Program-made: the position numbers and the translations under genes | Part shown: positions 1-6,780 of the stretch, piece by piece | Position numbering within the stretch: the first letter of the stretch is position 1 | How the letters are laid out: the number at the start of each line of letters is the position of its first letter | Notes under the pieces: generated by a model | The model's input: only the letters and a program-made list of their open reading frames with translations | What the model was told of the DNA's origin: nothing | The model's database searches: none | From: Flavobacteriales bacterium UBA1820 | Lineage (GTDB): Bacteria; Bacteroidota; Bacteroidia; Flavobacteriales; UBA1820 | NCBI GenBank assembly: GCA_002314265.1 | Contig: DCEW01000021.1 | Location: 1 to 13,665 of the forward strand | Direction: 5' to 3' | Length of the DNA: 13,665 nucleotides

Positions 1-31
1 TTGCCGCTGCGCTCGCCTTTCACTATATTTG
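1..31 (+). promoter_or_regulatory. Bacteroidetes-type promoter of the ROK kinase gene
   Basis: TATATTTG at 24-31 matches the Bacteroidetes -7 box TAnnTTTG exactly, and TTG at 1-3 lies 20 nt upstream, the expected place for the -33 element (consensus TTTG; the first base would be outside the window). Transcription would start near 37-39, giving a leader of about 55 nt before the ATG at 94. This also argues against translation from the TTG at position 1. Confidence 0.6.
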
Positions 32-93
32 TCGCAGAGTCCGCTACAGGACGGACGCAAGGACTTACCGAAATAAAAAACGAAGAAAAAATT

Positions 94-1071
94 ATGAAAA
101 AAGTTACTCTGGGCATCGATATCGGCGGGACGAACACCAAATACGGCTTTGTGGACAAGGATGGAAAAATCTACTGCGAGTCCTCCATCTCGACCACTAC
201 GCCGGGTGAAAATTTCGAAAATTATTTGGACAACCTGCACCGGGAGGTGATGAGTGCCTTGAAGAATTGTCCGGAAAAACTCGAACTCATCGGCGTGGGT
301 GTCGGCGCTCCGAACGGGAACTATTTTAACGGCTGCATCGAATTTGCCGTCAACCTGCCTTGGAAGGGGATTACCCGTATCGTTTCCCTGATGGAAGAAA
401 AATTCGGCGTCCCGGCCGTATTGACCAACGACGCCAATGCCGCCGCAATGGGTGAAATGCTCTTCGGCACGGCCAAAGGCATGAAGGACTTTATCGTCAT
501 CACCCTCGGCACGGGCGTGGGTAGCGGTATCGTCATCGGCGGCAACATGGTGTACGGACACGATGGTTTCGCCGGTGAGTTGGGACACGTGGTGATCAAG
601 GAAGGCGGGCGCGAATGCGGTTGCGGACGCCACGGCTGCCTGGAGACCTATTGCTCGGCCAACGGCATCCGCCGCACGGTATTTGAAATGCTGGCCAACC
701 GTACCAATCCCAGTGTATTGCGGGGCATTTCGTACGATGATCTCACTTCCGCACGTATCTACGAAGCGGCCATGGAGGGCGACCACATCGCGCGCGAGGC
801 TTTCCGCTACACGGGACGCATTCTGGGACGGGCCTTGGCCGATTTCGTTACCTTCTCTTCGCCCGAGGCCATCATCCTCTTCGGTGGTCTGGCCAAAGCC
901 GGCGAACTGATCCGTCAGCCGACCGAGGAAGCGATGGAGGAATCGATGCTTCACTGTTTCAAGAACAAGGTCAAAGTGCTGCTCTCCTGTCTGGACGAAG
1001 GCAACGTGGCTATTCTTGGGGCAGGGGCTCTCTCGTGGAACGAACTCGAAAACGTTCGGAAAAAAGCCTGA
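94..1071 (+). CDS. ROK family sugar kinase (glucokinase-like)
   Basis: A 325-residue protein of the ROK (repressor, ORF, kinase) family, expected to phosphorylate a hexose or amino-hexose with ATP in the cytoplasm. Visible features: the phosphate-binding motif DIGGTN at residues 9-14, the catalytic Asp in LTNDAN (Asp113), a glycine-rich GTGVGSG at 139-145, GELGH at 161-165, and the ROK zinc site made of His165 plus Cys175, Cys177 and Cys182 in CGCGRHGC. All active-site and zinc residues are present and there is no N-terminal helix-turn-helix, so it is a kinase and not a ROK repressor. The length is typical of the family (about 300-325). The frame is open from position 1, but ATG at 94 is chosen because homology begins there, a promoter lies at 1-31, and an A-rich leader directly precedes it. 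It appears monocistronic. Glucokinase is the usual label; the substrate (glucose, mannose, N-acetylglucosamine or N-acetylmannosamine) cannot be fixed from sequence. Confidence 0.93.
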   Translation: MKKVTLGIDIGGTNTKYGFVDKDGKIYCESSISTTTPGENFENYLDNLHREVMSALKNCPEKLELIGVGVGAPNGNYFNGCIEFAVNLPWKGITRIVSLMEEKFGVPAVLTNDANAAAMGEMLFGTAKGMKDFIVITLGTGVGSGIVIGGNMVYGHDGFAGELGHVVIKEGGRECGCGRHGCLETYCSANGIRRTVFEMLANRTNPSVLRGISYDDLTSARIYEAAMEGDHIAREAFRYTGRILGRALADFVTFSSPEAIILFGGLAKAGELIRQPTEEAMEESMLHCFKNKVKVLLSCLDEGNVAILGAGALSWNELENVRKKA

Positions 1072-1098
1072 CGTTTTCTCGAAAACGTATTATCTTTG
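1071..1098 (+). promoter_or_regulatory. tRNA-Leu promoter with palindrome in the spacer
   Basis: TATCTTTG at 1091-1098 is an exact TAnnTTTG -7 box about 30 nt before the mature tRNA. No clean TTTG -33 element is present at the right distance. The spacer is instead occupied by a perfect inverted repeat, acgtttt-ctcg-aaaacgt (1071-1088), which starts on the last base of the ROK stop codon. The palindrome could be a weak end-of-gene hairpin for the kinase or a protein-binding site; it is A/T-rich and has no following T run, so it is a poor intrinsic terminator. Confidence 0.5.
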
Positions 1099-1128
1099 CC
1101 GCCTCGTTGTTTCATCGGGGCGGTTTTT

Positions 1129-1212
1129 GCGGACGTGGTGGAATGGTAGACACGCCAGACTTAGGATCTGGTGCCGTGAGGTTTGTGGGTTCGAGTCCCT
1201 CCGTCCGCACCA
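1129..1212 (+). tRNA. tRNA-Leu (anticodon UAG)
   Basis: A class II tRNA of 84 nt including an encoded CCA. The acceptor stem pairs gcggacg (1129-1135) with cgtccgc (1202-1208), followed by discriminator A (1209) and CCA (1210-1212). The anticodon stem is ccaga (1155-1159) with tctgg (1167-1171) around the loop cttagga, so the anticodon is TAG at 1162-1164, reading CUA-type leucine codons. A long variable arm follows, as in leucine tRNAs, and the T arm contains the usual ggTTCGAgtcc. It lies between the ROK kinase and a strong terminator and has its own promoter, so it is probably transcribed alone. Unusually, its 3' end CGCACCA forms part of the downstream terminator's perfect inverted repeat. 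Confidence 0.96.
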
Positions 1213-1264
1213 AGAGGGCAAAAAGCCCCGGCCTTTGGCCGGGGCTTTTTGCCCTCTTGGTGCG
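1206..1264. terminator. 28-bp perfect hairpin terminator overlapping the tRNA 3' end
   Basis: Positions 1206-1233 and 1237-1264 are perfectly complementary over 28 bp with a TTT loop (1234-1236). The core is A5-gccccggcc-ttt-ggccgggg-cT5, so it can act as an intrinsic terminator in both directions: for the tRNA on the plus strand and for the TM2 gene arriving on the minus strand. The arms continue well beyond the A/T tracts and include the last seven bases of the tRNA (CGCACCA). Confidence 0.9.
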
Positions 1265-1284
1265 CCTGCCCGCGCACCTTTTTT
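1259..1284 (+). terminator. Second tRNA terminator (7-bp stem plus T6)
   Basis: ggtgcgc (1259-1265) pairs with gcgcacc (1272-1278) around a 6-nt loop and is followed directly by TTTTTT (1279-1284), a classical intrinsic terminator in the plus direction. Its left arm overlaps the right arm of the 28-bp hairpin, so the two structures compete for the same bases. Confidence 0.75.
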
Positions 1285-1398
1285 AAGACGGTATCGCGCA
1301 CAAATCTTCCTCTCTCCCTCGCCTTTGATGCCGCAAGTGGAAGAGAACCCTGCCGGCAGTACGCCGACGGGGAGAAAAAATCGTCGAAAGAGGTCTCG

Positions 1399-1746
1399 TC
1401 AGGGCTTGACCGGCAACCCGTTTTTGTCGGTAAACGAGCCGATGATGATCATGATCAGATCGACCAGCACCCAGATGCCCACGGCAGCCACCAGGAAGTA
1501 TCCCACCAGAATGATGGACAATACCACCCCGATGATGGTCAAAAGCAGCTGCGCGATGGCAGTACCGATCTTTCCCACATAGAAACGGTGGGCTCCGAAA
1601 CCGCCCAGGAAAAAGCACAGCAGCAGTGCCGCCACGAAGGAACAGGGGCTTTTGGTCGCTTGTTCGACCGGGATGACCGGTACTCCGCACTTGACGCAGA
1701 TCACCGCATTGTCGGGGATCTCCGCACCACAATTCTTGCAATACAT
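1399..1746 (-). CDS. Zinc-ribbon and TM2 domain membrane protein
   Basis: A 115-residue protein with two parts. Residues 1-22 form a zinc ribbon with two CxxC pairs (Cys3/Cys6 and Cys17/Cys20). Residues 36-105 form a TM2 domain: a hydrophobic segment at about 37-50, the hallmark LGGFGAHRFYVGK (47-59), a second and third hydrophobic stretch at 62-82 and 83-103, and the conserved Trp92/Asp96. TM2 proteins are small inner-membrane proteins whose molecular function is not established; the zinc-ribbon/TM2 pairing is common in Bacteroidota and Firmicutes. The gene is monocistronic. No exact TAnnTTTG precedes it; the closest match on its strand is TACTTTTA at 1793-1800. Downstream it runs toward the bidirectional hairpin at 1206-1264. 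A GC-rich imperfect hairpin lies between, at 1348-1371, but without a T run on the proper side. Confidence 0.88.
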   Translation of the reverse strand: MYCKNCGAEIPDNAVICVKCGVPVIPVEQATKSPCSFVAALLLCFFLGGFGAHRFYVGKIGTAIAQLLLTIIGVVLSIILVGYFLVAAVGIWVLVDLIMIIIGSFTDKNGLPVKP

Positions 1747-1908
1747 AGCAGTAGAGGTTTTTAGTGTTGAAAATAGGAATGAGTATTCGGAGTAAAAGTA
1801 TTAAAAATCCCGGATCTTTTTGATGCGTTTGTCCGTTTTTTTTGGCGCGTCCCACCAATCCCGGTTTGCCGATCACTGCTCTGTGCTTGTTGGGAGGCCT
1901 TGGCCGGT

Positions 1909-1953
1909 AAAAAAAGCAAGGGGCTTGTACCAAAAGGTACAAGCCCCTTGCTT
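1909..1953 (-). terminator. Terminator of the groES-groEL operon
   Basis: An 18-bp perfect inverted repeat, 1914-1931 with 1936-1953, loop AAAA, lies 33 bp beyond the groEL stop codon. Read on the minus strand it is followed by a run of seven T (A7 at 1909-1915 on the plus strand), as expected for an intrinsic terminator. The rest of the 1747-1985 gap holds no gene that I can support. Confidence 0.9.
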
Positions 1954-1985
1954 GTGAATACAGCATGTTCTCTCGCCCGTAGCGA

Positions 1986-3632
<1,647 letters not shown>

Positions 3633-3668
3633 TTAAGGGTTGATGTTTTTCTATTTATCAGCGTGAAA

Positions 3669-3947
3669 TCAGATGATGGCGAAAATGTCGGATTCGTGCA
3701 TGATGAGGTATTTCTTGCCGTCCACCGAGATCTCGTTGCCGGAATATTTGCCGTAGAGCACCTTGTCGCCCACTTTGACCGTCATCGGTTCGTCCTTTTT
3801 GCCGGCGCCCACCGCTATGACGACGCCCTGTTGGGGTTTTTCTTTTGCCGAGTCGGGGATGATGATACCCGAAGCCGTTTTCGTCTCTGCCTCCAGGGGT
3901 TCTACCAGCACTCTGTCGGCCAGTGGTTTGATGTTCAATGTTGCCAT
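3669..3947 (-). CDS. groES: 10 kDa co-chaperonin GroES
   Basis: A 92-residue co-chaperonin that caps the GroEL ring. The N-terminal [16 protein letters not shown], the mobile loop (about residues 18-33, [17 protein letters not shown]), the GxVxAVGxG strand at 41-49 and the C-terminal [18 protein letters not shown] are all typical, and the length is normal (90-100). It is the first gene of the groES-groEL operon. No CIRCE element and no TAnnTTTG box is found upstream; the best promoter candidate is a sigma-54-like element at 4002-4018 with a set of TGNCA half sites behind it. Confidence 0.97.
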   Translation of the reverse strand: MATLNIKPLADRVLVEPLEAETKTASGIIIPDSAKEKPQQGVVIAVGAGKKDEPMTVKVGDKVLYGKYSGNEISVDGKKYLIMHESDIFAII

Positions 3948-4001
3948 TTTACTTTTGATATTTTAGTTGATTTTCCAATTTTTTTCGTTTACCCACCTAT
4001 C

Positions 4002-4018
4002 AGCACATAGTGTGCCAA
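4002..4018 (-). promoter_or_regulatory. Sigma-54-like -24/-12 element of groES-groEL
   Basis: On the minus strand the sequence reads TTGGCAC-ACTAT-GTGCT. The GG (4016-4015) and GC (4004-4003) are separated by exactly 10 nt, and TGGCAC matches the -24 consensus; the -12 part differs from TTGCW only at its first base. A start about 12 nt downstream would give a leader near 45 nt. The same bases also form a small dyad (gcaca-tag-tgtgc, 4003-4015), so an operator for some other regulator is the alternative reading. Confidence 0.4.
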
Positions 4019-4063
4019 ACTGTTTTTGGCAGGAAATGGCAGACCGGAAATGACAAAATGACA
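4013..4063. repeat. Cluster of TGNCA half sites upstream of groES
   Basis: On the plus strand TGGCA occurs at 4027 and 4037, and TGACA at 4051 and 4059; on the minus strand these read as consecutive TGCCA and TGTCA units, two of them extended to TGYCATTTCC. An oppositely oriented TGCCA at 4013 pairs with the first TGGCA to form a perfect 7-bp inverted repeat, tgccaaa-N5-tttggca (4013-4031). This looks like an activator or repressor binding array directly upstream of the groESL promoter. The remaining sequence up to 4159 has no supported gene; aagtc-N5-gactt at 4088-4102 is at best a weak terminator for the LytTR gene. Confidence 0.4.
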
Positions 4064-4159
4064 CGCCGACGACCAAAAGAACAAGCGAAGTCGACCGGAC
4101 TTGCGGAAACAAACAAGGAGGGGGCAATGGCAGGACCTGTGCGGGGGAAAATCGATAGC

Positions 4160-4882
4160 CTACTCGCCCAGGATGCGTTTGCGTGCCGAGGCCAGGTAGT
4201 TTCGTCCGATGGGCAGGTCGCGTCCGGCCAGACGAAGGGTCGCCCCCGCGAGCGATTCGATCCAGGCGATGGATACCGTGTACGAACGGTGGATGCGCAG
4301 GAACCGGTCTTGCGGCAGTGCGGCGGTAAATCCGGACAAGGTCTGGTGGATGATGTACTGTCCGGAGACGGTGTGGATGCAGATGTAGTCCTTGATGCTC
4401 TCCACGAAGAGGATGTCGTTGTAGTAGAGTTTTACCTGTTTTTTGTCCGCGCGGATGAACAGATGGTCGCCGCCCCCTTCGGACCGGGGGGTCGTTTCAG
4501 AGAGCACGAGCGGGTGTTTTTTCCGCTCGGGCAGGATGCGTTCTATCTTGGACAGGGTCTTGAGCAGACGCGCCGGTTCGACCGGTTTGATCAGGTAGTC
4601 GGTAATGTCCAGCTCGAAGCATTCGACGGCGTATTCCCGGTACGGAGTCGTGATCACGGTCAGCGGCGGGTTTTCCATCGTACGGATATAGTCCAGCCCG
4701 TTGCCTCCCGGGAGTACCACTTCGATGAACAACACATCGGTGGTCAGGCGGCTTACGGCAAAGGGTACGTCCTGCGGCGAGTCGTACATCCCGGCGATAC
4801 TGAACTGTTCGTGGCGGGACAGTTCGCGCGAGAGGGCTTTGCGCGCCGAGGGGTCGGGATCGATGATCAGGCAGCGTATCAT
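4160..4882 (-). CDS. LytTR-family response regulator with Glu at the phospho-acceptor position
   Basis: A 240-residue response regulator expected to bind DNA. Residues 1-115 form a receiver domain with the acidic pocket (Asp8, Asp10), a Thr at 78/79 and the conserved Lys99-Pro100. Residues 140-238 form a LytTR domain with the characteristic LYYNDILFVESIKDYICIH and FLRIHRSYTVS...LPIGRNYL segments. The expected phosphorylated Asp in the DxxxPG context is Glu54 (FIEVVLPGG; codon at 4721-4723), so ordinary phosphorelay control is doubtful; Glu at this place often mimics the active state. No histidine kinase is encoded in the window, although LytTR regulators usually sit beside a LytS-type kinase. 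Its ATG overlaps the TGA of the YihY gene (ATGA, 4879-4882), implying translational coupling and a shared transcript starting before the NUDIX regulator. Confidence 0.92.
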   Translation of the reverse strand: MIRCLIIDPDPSARKALSRELSRHEQFSIAGMYDSPQDVPFAVSRLTTDVLFIEVVLPGGNGLDYIRTMENPPLTVITTPYREYAVECFELDITDYLIKPVEPARLLKTLSKIERILPERKKHPLVLSETTPRSEGGGDHLFIRADKKQVKLYYNDILFVESIKDYICIHTVSGQYIIHQTLSGFTAALPQDRFLRIHRSYTVSIAWIESLAGATLRLAGRDLPIGRNYLASARKRILGE

Positions 4883-5829
4883 TTCGTTTGGCGTTGTTTC
4901 AGGTGGGACATGCTGCGGACGATGGCGGCATTGAGTTCAAAGCCTACCAACAGGAGAAAGGCGATGATGAACAGCCAGAACATGAAGATGAGCACCGCCC
5001 CGATCGAACCGTACAGTTTGTTGTACTGCGAGAAATGGTTGATGTAAAAGGCAAAAACCGACGAAGAGGCCAGCACGAGCAAGGTCGAGAGGATCGCCCC
5101 CGGGGAAAAGAACGGCAGACCGCGCTGCCGCGGACCGAAATGGAAGATTAGCGACACGCAGACCAGCAGCGAAAAGCCGATGAGTCCGTATTTGACGATC
5201 GCGCCCGGGTCGATCGTGTCGAAAGCAAGACCTCCGTTGGCTTCCAGGTATTCCATCAGCAGGCGCGAGGCGACGATCAGCGCCAGGGTCGTGATCAGGA
5301 TCAGCAGCAACAGCAGTACCAGGCTGAGCGAGATCAGGTACTGGTTCAGGTAAGAACGCATCGAGATCTTGTTGTACGAAGTCCGGAAGTTGGCGATCAG
5401 CCCGTTGATGCCGTTGGTGGTAAAGATCAGGATACCGAGCAGCGAAAAGGACAACAGTCCGCCCCGTTTGATGTGGATGATGTCGTTGACCGTCGGCCCG
5501 ACCGTCTCCCAAGTGTGGGGCGGCATCGCTTCCTCGATGGTCTGCATCAAGGTCTGTTGCAGTCCGTCGATGGGGATGTACGGAATCACCGAAAAGACGA
5601 ACGCCACCGCCGGGAATACCGCCATGAAAAAACTATACGCCACGCTTTCGGCCCGGGCCGCCAATGCACCGTTGGCCAGTCCCGCGGAGTAGAGTTTGAG
5701 GATGTGGTAGAGGGACAGTTCGCCCGCCGGTCGGATCTTTACCCGGTAGGTCAGATGCCGCACCGCACGGCGCAGACGGGTAAAGCCTGCGGTGATCTTG
5801 CGCAGCAACTGCTCGAAAAATCCCTTCAT
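4879..5829 (-). CDS. YihY/virulence factor BrkB family membrane protein
   Basis: A 316-residue inner-membrane protein of the YihY/BrkB family (formerly mis-annotated as ribonuclease BN). About six hydrophobic segments are visible: near residues 63-82, 125-145, 164-190, 210-230, 242-263 and 275-297. Family marks include the N-terminal AARAESVAYSFFMAVFPA, the central FTTNGINGLIANF and the C-terminal YNKLYGSIGAVLIFMFWLF followed by GFELNA. A basic cytoplasmic N-terminus (residues 10-32) precedes the first helix. Its molecular function is not settled; transport or envelope roles have been proposed for relatives. It begins 18 nt after the NUDIX regulator gene and overlaps the LytTR gene by 4 nt, so it is the middle gene of a three-gene operon. 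Confidence 0.92.
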   Translation of the reverse strand: MKGFFEQLLRKITAGFTRLRRAVRHLTYRVKIRPAGELSLYHILKLYSAGLANGALAARAESVAYSFFMAVFPAVAFVFSVIPYIPIDGLQQTLMQTIEEAMPPHTWETVGPTVNDIIHIKRGGLLSFSLLGILIFTTNGINGLIANFRTSYNKISMRSYLNQYLISLSLVLLLLLILITTLALIVASRLLMEYLEANGGLAFDTIDPGAIVKYGLIGFSLLVCVSLIFHFGPRQRGLPFFSPGAILSTLLVLASSSVFAFYINHFSQYNKLYGSIGAVLIFMFWLFIIAFLLLVGFELNAAIVRSMSHLKQRQTK

Positions 5830-5847
5830 CGCATTCTTTAATGGAGA

Positions 5848-6549
5848 TCAGAACAGGAAGTCGTATCCTTTGAGCGACATTTTTTCGTATTTATCCTCGT
5901 CGAAACAGTACAGTTTGGACACTTTTCCGTAGGAGGTTTCGATGGTTTTGCCCAGATCGACCAGCAGCGCCGAATTGAACACCTTTTTGCGGAAGTTTCG
6001 TTTGTCGAACTTCTTGTTGAGGGCATTTTCGTAGAGGATCTGCAGTTGGGTGAGGGTGAACTCCTTGGGCAGCAGCGAAAAGCCTACCGGACGGCGTTTG
6101 AAGCGGCGTTTGAGCCGCTCCTTGGCATAGTCGATGATCTCGTTGTGGTCGAAGGCCAGATCCGGCACGTCGGAATACGTCGCCCACCGCATCCCCTTTT
6201 CCTCGGCCATGCGGCGTTCTTCCTCGGTCAGTTTGACGATGCAGTAAAACCCGATGTTGATCACCCGTCCTATCGGATTGCGGTACACCTTGGTAAAGGC
6301 GTTGAGCTGTTCGCTGTACGAGTCGATGGTGTTGGTCATCGGGATGGTCTCCTCCAGGAGTTTCTTGGCGTTGAGTTCGACGCTTTCCGAGGGCAGCACA
6401 TACCGGGTGGGCAGTTGCCAAGCCCCCTTGAAGGGCTCCTGGTCGCGTTTCTGTATCAGGATGCGCAGGCGTTCCCCGTCGAAGGCAAAGATCACCATCG
6501 AGGTCGAGATGCCCACGTTGAAATATTCTTTCATCTCGTCTTTGGTCAT
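5848..6549 (-). CDS. NUDIX-domain transcription regulator (NrtR family)
   Basis: A 233-residue protein with an N-terminal NUDIX fold (about 12-145) and a C-terminal winged helix (about 155-205, with GFSLLPKEFTLTQLQILYE and the KRNFRKKV segment). This architecture is that of NrtR-type regulators, which use the NUDIX domain as a ligand sensor: ADP-ribose for NAD control, or sugars in Bacteroides relatives such as AraR. The NUDIX box is degenerate. The usual GG is Thr48-Arg49 in LPTRYV, the Arg-Glu pair is replaced by lysines, and only the EET (66-68) part is clear. It is therefore probably a sensor with no hydrolase activity. It is the first gene of the operon with YihY and LytTR and likely autoregulated, because an interrupted dyad sits at its promoter. 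No sugar-use or NAD genes lie nearby to name the ligand. Confidence 0.9.
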   Translation of the reverse strand: MTKDEMKEYFNVGISTSMVIFAFDGERLRILIQKRDQEPFKGAWQLPTRYVLPSESVELNAKKLLEETIPMTNTIDSYSEQLNAFTKVYRNPIGRVINIGFYCIVKLTEEERRMAEEKGMRWATYSDVPDLAFDHNEIIDYAKERLKRRFKRRPVGFSLLPKEFTLTQLQILYENALNKKFDKRNFRKKVFNSALLVDLGKTIETSYGKVSKLYCFDEDKYEKMSLKGYDFLF

Positions 6550-6562
6550 GGACAGGCGGGTA

Positions 6563-6582
6563 TTGTGTGTTTAAGACAACAA
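6563..6582. promoter_or_regulatory. Possible operator dyad at the NUDIX operon start
   Basis: TTGT-N4-TTAA-N4-ACAA forms a 20-bp interrupted dyad that overlaps the -7 box end and the expected transcription start. Position and symmetry would suit autoregulation by the NrtR-type product, but the dyad is short and could arise by chance. Confidence 0.25.
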
Positions 6583-6611
6583 ATATACGATAAGACCGCC
6601 GTAGCGGCAAA
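6580..6611 (-). promoter_or_regulatory. Promoter of the NUDIX-YihY-LytTR operon
   Basis: On the minus strand TTTG (6611-6608), a 20-nt spacer and TATATTTG (6587-6580) match the Bacteroidetes -33/-7 promoter without mismatch. The spacer contains a small dyad gccg-N3-cggc. The 6550-6780 gap is a divergent intergenic region holding this promoter and that of the first phosphoesterase gene. Confidence 0.85.
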
Positions 6612-6737
6612 TGAAAACGCCATTTTCGTTTTGTCCAAGTCTGTACGGGATTCCTCCGGAAAGACGCGCTGTTTTTTTTCATCTTTCTGGAGAACTTTTT
6701 GTCGGTTTTATGTGCTTTTTACACCGTGATTTTTTCC

Positions 6738-6745
6738 TACATTTG
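6738..6745 (+). promoter_or_regulatory. -7 box for the phosphoesterase-propeller pair
   Basis: TACATTTG is an exact TAnnTTTG match 35 bp before the ATG of the first fusion gene. No clear TTTG is found 19-21 nt upstream, so the -33 element is weak or absent. The start would fall near 6752, giving a leader of about 29 nt. Confidence 0.55.
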
Positions 6746-6780
6746 GAGAAATTTCGGAAAAACCAATACAAATCGAACAT

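Noticed and set aside
1..93. N-terminal extension of the ROK kinase from TTG at position 1.
   Set aside because: The DIGGT motif sits near the start in this family, the extra residues match nothing, and a promoter -7 box lies at 24-31.
1206..1264. Phage or integrative-element attachment site at the tRNA 3' end.
   Set aside because: The duplicated tRNA end is inverted, not direct, and no integrase or foreign genes follow; a terminator explains it better.
4003..4031. CIRCE operator upstream of groES.
   Set aside because: The dyads present do not match TTAGCACTC-N9-GAGTGCTAA in sequence or spacing.
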